Shown here in pieces: positions 1 to 7,564 of a stretch of DNA of 27,794 nt. The number at the start of each line of letters is the position of its first letter. Within the stretch, counting starts at the first letter, position 1. The stretch is from an uncultured Bacilli bacterium (GTDB lineage Bacteria; Bacillota_I; Bacilli_A; RF39; UBA660), in NCBI GenBank assembly GCA_934089255.1, contig CAKOJI010000017.1:1-27794 (forward strand), given 5' to 3'. Under the pieces are notes generated by a model. The model was not told where the DNA came from. It did no database searches and was given only the letters and a program-made list of their open reading frames with translations. A program made the position numbers and the translations under genes.

Positions 1-50
1 CCTTCTACTATACATATAGCCACTTTTTTTGCATTTCCTTTTTTTTCTTT
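1..50 (-). repeat. Left copy of a duplicated 5' element with a tiny ORF
   Basis: On the minus strand this reads as an A-run, GGAAATGC, another A-run, then GTGGCTATATGTATAGT. It matches 25492-25541 almost base for base: one C/G substitution, one inserted base near the end, and a different A-run length. Inside it, 8-34 reads as an 8-codon ORF, MQKKWLYV; the other copy reads MQKKWVYV. The right copy lies just upstream of the bacteriocin exporter gene, so this copy probably precedes a related gene beyond the left window edge. Whether the mini-ORF is translated is uncertain, because the GGA sits only one base before the ATG. Confidence 0.6.
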
Positions 51-90
51 AAAAAAAATAAAAAAAAGTACAAAACTTACGTACTTTTTT
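51..90 (-). terminator. Rho-independent terminator after the GH31-like gene
   Basis: AAAAAAGTAC (62-71) and GTACTTTTTT (81-90) form a perfect 10-bp stem with a 9-base loop. On the minus strand the stem is followed by a long T-rich tract. It begins a few bases after the stop codon at 97. Confidence 0.8.
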
Positions 91-96
91 GAAACT

Positions 97-2442
97 TTAC
101 ACATTTTCTTCTATATATTCTAATAATTTTAAAAACATATTAATATATCTAGGATGTAATCCACTTCTCTTTAATTTTCTAATATTAATTCTTTTCTTTC
201 TTATTTCATCATTACTAAACATTATACTATTAACTAATCCTTTTAACTTAGTTTCTATTTTCAAATCACTTATAATATTATCTATATCATTATTTATAAT
301 TCTAGAAGAATCTATTTCAATATCTTGACCCTTACAATTAATAGTAACTTGTTTAAATGAATTAATATTATCTAACTCAATAACAAAATCATTTTCATCT
401 AAATAATATTTAAAACTATCTAATTTATCTTCACCTACGTATATAGTAATATCATTAGGTAGTCTAGTATTTCTGAACCTAATAATAAACTTTCTTATAC
501 TAGGTATTAAAGAAGAATCAGTAATATCTTGTCTAATAATAACAGTATAATTATTTAACATATAATTATAATCTATTATAGTTTTTACATACTTATCTTT
601 ATTTAAACTAACTCCGTCATCTTCATATAAAGTATAAGTATTAGATTTACCAGGAAATATATGTATTATAAATCCATCTGGATTTTTACTACTATTCATA
701 TTATCTTCACTTATTATACCTAATGGAATAATACTACCTTGTGTTGCAAACACTGGATAATCTTCATCTTTATAAAAAGATATATACCTCCTATTACCAA
801 CATATTTTATACCAGTTTTAAAATCATACCAAACACCACTTGGTAAAAATATTTTATGTACAGTTCTATTCATTACTACATCTTTCTGTTTAGTTATTGG
901 AGAAATAAGTAAAGAATTACCAAAATAATATTCATTTTTATAATCTACTTCATCATATATTTCAGGATAATTATAATAAAGTGGTTTTATAAAAGGTAAA
1001 CCTGTATTACTATAATTATAACTTTCAGTATACAAATACGGTATTAACATAACTCTTAATCTCATATAGTAAGAAACTATATTTAACGTATTCATATCCC
1101 ATTTCCAAGGTTCTCTTTTATAATAATGACTATCATCACTTGATAAACGATTTATTGAACTAAATGTACCAAATTGTATATATCTTCTATATAATTCATC
1201 ATCTTCTATACCACCAAAATAACCACCAATATCATTAGATATAAAATTCAACCCCATATTAGAAGCACTAGAATTATATAGAGGCAAACTATTTAAAACT
1301 TTCCAACTAATTAACGTTTTACCAGTATAAATAGAATTAGTAGTATGAGTATCTATTAAACCATTCCTACTTAATATAGGATTCTTTAAATTTTTATCTT
1401 TAAAGTATTTAGAATGATAATAATTTAATACTCTTAAACAATATAAATCTTTAATATTATTATAATCTATTAAAAAACCACTAACACCATTGTTAACCAA
1501 ATTATCTATAAATATATTAAAATAACTATCTATCATCTTTTTATTATATATATTTAAGTTTATATCTTCGCTCTTATTTTCTATACCCACACTATTTATA
1601 AAATCATTTATCTTTTGTTCATTTTTACTAATTACTAAAGGATTTATAGTAACACCTAAATATATATTCTTATCCTTTAAATAATTAATAAAATTATTAT
1701 AATTAATAAATAAATCTTTATTCCAACTTAAACCATATAAACTACTTTTATTACTATGCCAATAATTACCTAATAATATATAATTTATAGGAATATTATT
1801 CTTATTAAATTTATTTATTAAATCTTTAATATTTTGATCAGTATAATACTCATTTTTATTCCATATATTACCTAACATATATCTAGGAATATTAATTGGA
1901 TATGTAGTTAATTTAAAATAATCTCTTAAACAAAGACCAAAATCTCTTTTATACATAAATAAATAAGTATCTATTTCATTTACACTTCTTTTATAAAATT
2001 CATCATTTTTTATAATTAATGAGTTAGAATCATCTATACTAACAAAACCGTCTGTAGAATATAATCCATTATTATTTAAATTTATATTTTCTATTCCATC
2101 TATAGAATAATTAATAGTTTTAAAATTTCTAGCTTCTACGTGATTAAAATACCAATACTTATCTGTATCTTTTAATAAAACTTTTAAATTCTGTTCAGGA
2201 ACAAACTTAGTACCATAAAAACTTTTTTCTTTTTCATATTCTAATTTAAAATAACTAGTTTCTATTACTAAATATTTTTCATCTTGTTTAACATCAAATT
2301 TAGGAATACTAAAATTTCTATTTCTAGCAAACTCTGTTAATTCATCTAAAAACTCTCCAGTTTCACTATATTCCATTCTTATTAATATTTCACTTAAAAC
2401 AGTAAATCTATATTTTTTACCCATTATAATATTAGTATTCAT
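97..2442 (-). CDS. GH31 family glycosidase-like protein, probable degenerate active site
   Basis: About 781 residues. ATG at 2442 is chosen because AGGTGAT lies just upstream; an upstream ATG at 2457 lacks this. The fold is GH31 (alpha-glucosidase/xylosidase): a family-like N-terminal beta domain, a TIM barrel with the segments SNDIGGYFGG (near 402) and HYYKREPWKWD (near 439), and C-terminal beta domains plus a basic helical tail. The candidate nucleophile Asp is present in FLIDYNN (D326). Where catalytic relatives have a YSGDT-type motif carrying the acid/base Asp, this protein has YTGKT (K375). The usual DMDWH motif reads GNYWH (near 225), and the RFHS-type His reads RLSS. From family knowledge these residues form the sugar-binding and catalytic site, so the protein is probably inactive or changed in function. 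No signal peptide is seen. The residue alignment was made from memory, so the call of inactivity is moderate. Confidence 0.8.
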   Translation of the reverse strand: MNTNIIMGKKYRFTVLSEILIRMEYSETGEFLDELTEFARNRNFSIPKFDVKQDEKYLVIETSYFKLEYEKEKSFYGTKFVPEQNLKVLLKDTDKYWYFNHVEARNFKTINYSIDGIENINLNNNGLYSTDGFVSIDDSNSLIIKNDEFYKRSVNEIDTYLFMYKRDFGLCLRDYFKLTTYPINIPRYMLGNIWNKNEYYTDQNIKDLINKFNKNNIPINYILLGNYWHSNKSSLYGLSWNKDLFINYNNFINYLKDKNIYLGVTINPLVISKNEQKINDFINSVGIENKSEDINLNIYNKKMIDSYFNIFIDNLVNNGVSGFLIDYNNIKDLYCLRVLNYYHSKYFKDKNLKNPILSRNGLIDTHTTNSIYTGKTLISWKVLNSLPLYNSSASNMGLNFISNDIGGYFGGIEDDELYRRYIQFGTFSSINRLSSDDSHYYKREPWKWDMNTLNIVSYYMRLRVMLIPYLYTESYNYSNTGLPFIKPLYYNYPEIYDEVDYKNEYYFGNSLLISPITKQKDVVMNRTVHKIFLPSGVWYDFKTGIKYVGNRRYISFYKDEDYPVFATQGSIIPLGIISEDNMNSSKNPDGFIIHIFPGKSNTYTLYEDDGVSLNKDKYVKTIIDYNYMLNNYTVIIRQDITDSSLIPSIRKFIIRFRNTRLPNDITIYVGEDKLDSFKYYLDENDFVIELDNINSFKQVTINCKGQDIEIDSSRIINNDIDNIISDLKIETKLKGLVNSIMFSNDEIRKKRINIRKLKRSGLHPRYINMFLKLLEYIEENV

Positions 2443-2469
2443 ATTATCACCTATCATAAATATTGTATC

Positions 2470-2507
2470 AAAAAAAACATTATAAATAAACTTTTTTTAT
2501 AATGTTT
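2470..2507 (-). terminator. Terminator overlapping the stop of the TIR-like gene
   Basis: AAACATTATAAA (2475-2486) pairs with TTTATAATGTTT (2496-2507), a 12-bp stem with a 9-base loop. On the minus strand it is followed by eight T. The right arm overlaps the TAA of the gene ending at 2506. It separates that gene from the GH31-like gene, which has a possible -10 (TACAAT, 2462-2467) directly after it. Confidence 0.75.
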
Positions 2508-2928
2508 AATTAACTTTCCCTAACGTATATATATTTTCTCTATTAAGTAATAATTCTTTTTTATTTAAACTATCTAATATACTCTTAACTTTATTAGCAT
2601 AATCTCCAGAATCACTATAACTAATTAAATCAATATTCTTATACTTTTTAATCTTTTTATCACTACTACTTATTAAATAATATATTTTCTTATTTAATTT
2701 AACCGCATTCTTTATTTCAAAACTTAAAAATATATTACATTTACTTAAATCACATATAACAACATCACTTTTATTTAAAAGTTCTTTAATATAAGTAGTT
2801 TTAAAATTCTCTGACATAGGTAATATTAGAAAATAATCTTTCATTAACCCTAATTTAAGTAAAGGTTTATAAATATTATTTTTATAATCTACTTTATCAG
2901 AATGCATTATATAAACATTTAATTTCAT
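2506..2928 (-). CDS. Small TIR / nucleoside deoxyribosyltransferase-like protein
   Basis: 140 residues, with no signal peptide or membrane segment. The pattern is an alternating alpha/beta Rossmann-like fold: an N-terminal strand MKLNVYIMHSD, a middle strand KSDVVICDLS followed by FLSFEIKNAVKLNKKIYYL. This resembles the D-V-V-I-x-D-L ... E-x-x-x-A-x-x-x-K-K-I pattern of TIR-like and deoxyribosyltransferase-like domains, where the Glu is the NAD- or nucleoside-processing residue (here the E of FEIKNA). It starts 7 bases after the stop of the surface protein at 2936 and so is probably co-transcribed. Only the fold class is claimed. It could be an NAD-related enzyme, a defence component or a nucleoside enzyme. 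Confidence 0.5.
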   Translation of the reverse strand: MKLNVYIMHSDKVDYKNNIYKPLLKLGLMKDYFLILPMSENFKTTYIKELLNKSDVVICDLSKCNIFLSFEIKNAVKLNKKIYYLISSSDKKIKKYKNIDLISYSDSGDYANKVKSILDSLNKKELLLNRENIYTLGKVN

Positions 2929-2935
2929 ATTTACT

Positions 2936-4405
2936 CTATTCTATAACATAAGGACTAGTACTAGTTCCTATGCCACTCGAAATAACTGTACCTGGTAATA
3001 AAACAACAACAGGTCTAACATAATAACTAGAATAAGCAGAGCCTTTATGATATAAAGCACCTTTATTAGAAATGACAAATATTCTCGAAGCAGCTAAAAT
3101 ACTAGATACATTCATACTCTTTTCCCAAAAACTAGGTGATAATGTCCACTGCCATTTATTATTTATAAACAAGTAATAATACTGATTTGTTGTAGTTGTT
3201 GAAACACTAGACCTACCACCAGCATAAGCAACTTCTTCTGCAGTAATTGCGCCTACATACATACTAGTACCATCCCTATATTTCGTTATTTTATTTTCTA
3301 TAGGACATTTTAAATTCAATGAACTTTTACTTTGAGTAACTAACCTATCATAGGCACCATAACTACGATTACCACTGCTATCATATTTAATAAAATTATC
3401 ATCATAACACCATTCTTCATTTTTTAATTTATTCAAGTATGAAGATATATTTGTTGTTTGAAAATTTCTCAATGAATCAGCCAAACCATTTTCAAAACCT
3501 AAAAAATCCATATATTTATCAGAATTATAACCGTAATTTGCGGTAGTACCTAACGGAGTATCTAAAAGTAATTTTACACTCCCATCACCACTCACACGTA
3601 TAATTCTCCATGTTTTACCCGCAAAACTTACATAATTATTTTTTACATTTCCCCTAAAATAAAATGTTTTTCCATAGTCATCCATGGTTTGTGACAAATC
3701 TGCTTCTTTAGAAGCACTAACTTCTGATGCAACATTTGTTGTAGGAGTTGGTCTATATTTAGCAGTTCCAGACTGTTCTTCTGTATCAGTTACTCCTATT
3801 GCATTTTTTATAACATTATATGCTAATGTATTTTCTCCATAAGTTTCATCTTTATTTGTATGTAACTGTACTTTAAATCCAAAAACATGTCCACTATCAG
3901 AATCTTGACTCTCTGTAGATGTATTATAATTTATTTTTAATGCATATGTATATACATCATTTGGTTTAGTTAATACTTCATCTGTCTTTATATATTGATT
4001 TACTATAGGAAACGTACCACTTGCAATTACTTCTGCACTACTTAAATTACTAGACGTAATTGTATTATTTCCACTTTTTCTATACAAAGTATACGTTATA
4101 TCCTGTACTCTTATAAAATTATTTTCTACTTCATCTAAATATATATGATATATTACTTCTACATTTCCCGTATTAGTTGCTGTAAATATTTTTAAATATT
4201 GATATCCAGGACTTATAGTTTCACCGGACGATGTATTAGATATCTCTTTATATGTAACACTTACTTTTTTAGCTGTAAAACTCATCTTTTTACTATTAGA
4301 ATTACCAAGTATCCTAGTTCCAATATAAGCAAAAGTAAACCCTATAATAGAAACTAACACAACAAATAAAAGAGTTATATAAATTATTTTCTTCTTTCTA
4401 TTCAT
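2936..4405 (-). CDS. Membrane-anchored surface protein, paralogue A (camelysin/TasA-like N-terminus, WRIIR C-terminal domain)
   Basis: 489 residues. A basic N-terminus (MNRKKK) and one hydrophobic helix (about 7-28) form a signal anchor or uncleaved signal. Residues about 30-200 are beta-rich and resemble camelysin/TasA-like domains (GYQYLKIFTATNTGNVEVIY). After a Ser/Thr-rich linker, a C-terminal domain begins with DDYGKTFYFRG...SFAGKTWRIIRVSGDGSVKLL. It ends in WTLSPSFW ... YYVRPVVVLLPGT, a layout reminiscent of formylglycine-generating-enzyme/C-type-lectin folds. Conserved Cys occur at EEWCYDD and LNLKCP. The same architecture recurs at 4490 and 26620, but the residues between WTLSP and RPV differ completely. 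The start is set by GGTGATTTA before ATG. No LPXTG motif is seen. Function is unknown; adhesion or recognition is inferred. Confidence 0.75.
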   Translation of the reverse strand: MNRKKKIIYITLLFVVLVSIIGFTFAYIGTRILGNSNSKKMSFTAKKVSVTYKEISNTSSGETISPGYQYLKIFTATNTGNVEVIYHIYLDEVENNFIRVQDITYTLYRKSGNNTITSSNLSSAEVIASGTFPIVNQYIKTDEVLTKPNDVYTYALKINYNTSTESQDSDSGHVFGFKVQLHTNKDETYGENTLAYNVIKNAIGVTDTEEQSGTAKYRPTPTTNVASEVSASKEADLSQTMDDYGKTFYFRGNVKNNYVSFAGKTWRIIRVSGDGSVKLLLDTPLGTTANYGYNSDKYMDFLGFENGLADSLRNFQTTNISSYLNKLKNEEWCYDDNFIKYDSSGNRSYGAYDRLVTQSKSSLNLKCPIENKITKYRDGTSMYVGAITAEEVAYAGGRSSVSTTTTNQYYYLFINNKWQWTLSPSFWEKSMNVSSILAASRIFVISNKGALYHKGSAYSSYYVRPVVVLLPGTVISSGIGTSTSPYVIE

Positions 4406-4489
4406 TAAATCACCAGCCTTCTTTTATAAATAATATTGTTAGAAAAATTAACAAATAATTAGACTAAATGGAATTTATATTATTAAAAA

Positions 4490-6448
4490 TTACTCACCTA
4501 TTCTATAAGGATTAGCTTTAGTACCACTTCCTTCTCCTAATTCTATAGATGATAAGAGCGTAATTGTAGGACGGAACGAGCGGTCGTAATCGCTGTACAC
4601 ATAGTTGTAGTTGACGTTACCATTGTTGTTCACGTAGAATGCGAAATCGTGGTTAACGTTGAAGTAGTAAGGTGACAAAGACCAAAAATATAATGAATTA
4701 GATTTTTGATAATCATTTAATAAATAATAACTAGCATTATTAGCAGACACTCTACCACCGGCATAAATTATTTCATCCACTGTTAATGTTCCTACATACA
4801 TATCAGTATTATCAGCAAATTTAGTTATTACTGTTCCATTACATTTTAATGTTGGCTCTTTTGTAGCTTTTCCGCTTAAACGAACATATGAGTCATAATA
4901 AAATTTCGTTCCTTTAATTTGGTTATCTAATACTTCTTGACTAGTTAATGCTGTAGTATTATTGCTACTAGTAGCATACGCTTTATCATTTAAACACCAG
5001 TCTCCAACTTTTAATAAATCTAAATAATTTGCTAAAGGTCCAGTTTGAAAATTCTTAAATGCTGTTGCCATTGATTTAACATTATTTGTTCCACCATTTA
5101 AATAATTTATTAAATACTCTATATTTGAATTTTTTGTTCCATCGGAAGCGGTTAATGTATTTACTGCATGTTGTGTATACCCGAAATTACCAGTTTTTGT
5201 TGTTCCACCAGTGATAGTTGGTATATTCCAATTACCATCACTATTTTTACACTCACTATCTTGATCTTCTAATATTAACCGCACACTTCCATCCCCGAGT
5301 ACACGAACTATCCTCCAACACATATTTGCAAAATCTACATAATTATCTTCCACTCCACCTCTATAGTAATAACTTACTCCATAATCATCCATCGCTACAC
5401 TAAGTTCCTTTTCTAAAGAACTCGTAGCAGGAGATATTTTTTTATATTTCATGGTTATATTGCTTGAACTACTCGTAGGAGCAGTGGTCACTTTATATAT
5501 ATTTGATAAATTTATAGTTGCCTTTTTGGTATCTGTACTAGAAGAATTACCACTTGCACTAGTAGATACTAAATATTTTCCAACAAGTATACTATTACAA
5601 GCTCCATCATCATACTTACATGTAGAAACACCTGTTAAAGTAAATTTACCAGTACGTTCATTTATTGTATAACCAGTTCCATATGTCCAATAATAGCCTT
5701 GATAAGTAGTAGATACAGTCATATTAGACTCTGTTGTCGCTTCATAAACTTTGTCAGAATAATACTTAAATGAAGAGGCTTCTTCAGCTACCTTAGTCTT
5801 AGGAGTCATAACAAACTCAGTTCCATTAGTTTTTTTCATAGAATTATCTAGTATATTATAAGCTAAAGTACCTTTCGTAAAATTATTAACGATATCACCA
5901 TGAAGTTGTACTTTAAAACTAAATGTATGTCCTTGATCTTCATCTTGATTTTCTTCTGAATTAATATAATTTATTTTTAAAGCATAAGTATAATAATCAT
6001 TAGGAGTTTCTATAGTTTGATTTAATAAAATATAATTGTTTGATTTAGGTAAAATACCTGAAGCTACTATATCACTATCACTTAAATTACTAGTATCTAT
6101 TGTATTATTACCTGCTTTTCTATATAAAGTATACGTTATATCTTGAATTCTAATAAAATCGTTAACAACATTATCTAAATATATATGATATGTTGCACTA
6201 GTATCACCTATATTTTTTGCAGTAAATACCTTTATAGTTTCATATCCTGGTTCTATTATTTTACCAGATATTTCTTCTGATAAATCAGTATATTCTACAA
6301 CCTTTTTTGCACTAGATACAGAAATACTCTTAGCATTAGTATTTCCATTTATTTTAGTTATAAAATAACCATATGTTAAACCTAATAGCATTAAACCTAC
6401 TAAAGTTATACCAGTTATACTAACAATTATTTTAGTCTTTCTATTCAT
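4490..6448 (-). CDS. Membrane-anchored surface protein, paralogue B, with a compositionally distinct tip
   Basis: 652 residues from ATG at 6448, which is preceded by GAGAGTGATAAT and aligns with the MNRK start of paralogue A; an in-frame ATG at 6499 is too far upstream. It has an N-terminal anchor helix (about 8-30) and a beta-rich domain similar to paralogue A. An extra middle domain (GYTINERTGKFTLTG ... LVGKYLVST) is shared with the partial protein at 26620. It is followed by the AMDDYGVSYYYRGGVEDNY ... CWRIVRVLGDGSVRLIL domain. The C-terminus reads FWSLSP, then 32 residues dominated by Y, N, F, D and V, then RPTITLLSS. Those 32 residues are coded by 4574-4669 in C-ending codons unlike the rest of the gene. 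It has its own promoter (6490-6519) and lies 84 bases upstream of paralogue A. No sortase signal is seen. Function is inferred to be surface recognition. Confidence 0.75.
   Translation of the reverse strand: MNRKTKIIVSITGITLVGLMLLGLTYGYFITKINGNTNAKSISVSSAKKVVEYTDLSEEISGKIIEPGYETIKVFTAKNIGDTSATYHIYLDNVVNDFIRIQDITYTLYRKAGNNTIDTSNLSDSDIVASGILPKSNNYILLNQTIETPNDYYTYALKINYINSEENQDEDQGHTFSFKVQLHGDIVNNFTKGTLAYNILDNSMKKTNGTEFVMTPKTKVAEEASSFKYYSDKVYEATTESNMTVSTTYQGYYWTYGTGYTINERTGKFTLTGVSTCKYDDGACNSILVGKYLVSTSASGNSSSTDTKKATINLSNIYKVTTAPTSSSSNITMKYKKISPATSSLEKELSVAMDDYGVSYYYRGGVEDNYVDFANMCWRIVRVLGDGSVRLILEDQDSECKNSDGNWNIPTITGGTTKTGNFGYTQHAVNTLTASDGTKNSNIEYLINYLNGGTNNVKSMATAFKNFQTGPLANYLDLLKVGDWCLNDKAYATSSNNTTALTSQEVLDNQIKGTKFYYDSYVRLSGKATKEPTLKCNGTVITKFADNTDMYVGTLTVDEIIYAGGRVSANNASYYLLNDYQKSNSLYFWSLSPYYFNVNHDFAFYVNNNGNVNYNYVYSDYDRSFRPTITLLSSIELGEGSGTKANPYRIGE
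4574..4669 (-). other. Candidate variable/recombined tip segment of paralogue B
   Basis: Of the 32 codons here, 22 end in C and 28 end in C or T, mostly AAC, TAC and TTC. The gene otherwise prefers A- and T-ending codons such as AAT and TAT. The stretch 4561-4680 holds about 51 G/C in 120 bases, against about 32 in the next 120. The segment lies between the conserved WSLSP and RPxxxL, the place where lectin-like targets of diversity-generating retroelements carry their variable region. No reverse transcriptase or template repeat is visible in the window, so the mechanism is not shown. Confidence 0.5.
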
Positions 6449-6489
6449 ATTATCACTCTCAATATTGTATACATATTTTACTACTATTA

Positions 6490-6519
6490 ATGATACCATA
6501 TTTTATACTTTGTAGTCAA
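6490..6519 (-). promoter_or_regulatory. Promoter of paralogue B
   Basis: On the minus strand: TTGACT (6514-6519), an 18-base spacer, then TATCAT (6490-6495). Each hexamer is one mismatch from the housekeeping consensus. It lies about 40 bases upstream of the ATG at 6448. Confidence 0.6.
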
Positions 6520-6540
6520 TTTGTATTATTAAATTTTTTC

Positions 6541-6567
6541 AAAAAAAATATTACTTATTAAGTAATA
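6541..6567 (-). terminator. Terminator overlapping the gap stop codon
   Basis: TATTACTT (6549-6556) and AAGTAATA (6560-6567) form an 8-bp stem with a 3-base loop. Eight T follow on the minus strand (6541-6548). The stem contains the stop codon of gap. Confidence 0.8.
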
Positions 6568-7555
6568 CTTTTAAAGTTCTAATCATTTGTGCTGTATAAC
6601 TCATCTCATTATCATACCACGCAACTACTTTTACTAACTGTTTTCCATCTACATCTAATACTTTAGTTAATTCCCCATCTACTAAAGCACCACTTCTAGC
6701 ACCTAATATATCACTAGAAACTATAGGGTCAGTAGTATATTTTAAAAAGTCAGTTTGATTATTTTTAAATATGTTGTTTATTTCCTCACTAGTAACACTT
6801 CTTTTTAGTTCAAGTGTTAAATCAATTAATGAACCATCACCAACTGGTACTCTAAACGCACCACCATCTAACTTACCATTTAATTCTGGTATTACCTTCC
6901 CAATAGCAGTAGCTGCTCCAGTAGAAGACGGAACTATATTTAAACTAGCTGCTCTACCACGTCTTGATTTTATTCCTTTTTTATGTGGCACATCAAGAGT
7001 AGCCTGATCATTAGTTATTGCGTGTACAGTAGTCATAAATCCTTTTTCTATACCAATTTTTTTATTTAATAAATCTAACACTGGTGCTAAACAATTAGTA
7101 GTACAACTAGCAGCACTAATAACTGTCTCACTTCCATCTAATATATTATCATTAACACCATAAACAATAGTATCCATATTACTCTTACCAGGTGCAGAAA
7201 TAATAACATGTTTGGCACCTGCTACTATATGTTTATAAGCATCTTCTAACTTAGTAAATAAACCAGTACACTCCAATACTACATCTATACCTAACTCTCT
7301 ATGTGGAAGTAAACTAGGATCTTTTTCACTATAAACTTTTATTTTTCTACCCTTATAAATTAATGAATCACCTTCATAAGAAATTTCATCTTTATCAAAT
7401 CCCCTATGATTAGTATCATATTTTAAATAATATGCTAATTCTTCTGCACTAGTTAAATCATTAATTAATGCAACTTCCATATCACTTTCTTCACTTATTA
7501 ATCTAAAAGCTAATCTACCAATTCTACCAAATCCATTTATTGCAATTTTCTTCAT
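6551..7555 (-). CDS. gap: Glyceraldehyde-3-phosphate dehydrogenase, type I
   Basis: 334 residues, the normal family length. It converts glyceraldehyde 3-phosphate, NAD and phosphate to 1,3-bisphosphoglycerate in cytosolic glycolysis. The N-terminal NAD fold begins INGFGRIGR (7-15). Catalytic Cys151 lies in SAASCTTNC and the partner His178 in TTVHAIT. The INDLT sequence, with Asp33 ending the second strand, fits NAD rather than NADP preference. The C-terminal WYDNEMSY is intact. It starts 9 bases after the stop of the upstream nucleoside kinase, with GGGTGAGGGAT as ribosome binding site, so the two are very likely co-transcribed. A terminator at 6541-6567 ends the unit. The kinase stop is TGA and lies in frame with this ATG, which shows that TGA terminates here. 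Confidence 0.97.
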   Translation of the reverse strand: MKKIAINGFGRIGRLAFRLISEESDMEVALINDLTSAEELAYYLKYDTNHRGFDKDEISYEGDSLIYKGRKIKVYSEKDPSLLPHRELGIDVVLECTGLFTKLEDAYKHIVAGAKHVIISAPGKSNMDTIVYGVNDNILDGSETVISAASCTTNCLAPVLDLLNKKIGIEKGFMTTVHAITNDQATLDVPHKKGIKSRRGRAASLNIVPSSTGAATAIGKVIPELNGKLDGGAFRVPVGDGSLIDLTLELKRSVTSEEINNIFKNNQTDFLKYTTDPIVSSDILGARSGALVDGELTKVLDVDGKQLVKVVAWYDNEMSYTAQMIRTLKVLLNK

Positions 7556-7564
7556 ATCTATCCC

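Noticed and set aside
89..328. Plus-strand ORF of 79 codons and similar short plus-strand ORFs (5218-5403, 5451-5672, 6771-7007, 12539-12763, 16192-16413), and a minus-strand ORF at 9130-9345
   Set aside because: All lie inside or mostly inside well-supported genes on the other strand and show no protein family pattern.
4490..6448. A complete diversity-generating retroelement in the window
   Set aside because: No reverse transcriptase, Avd-type gene or template repeat is present; only a variable-region-like patch is seen.
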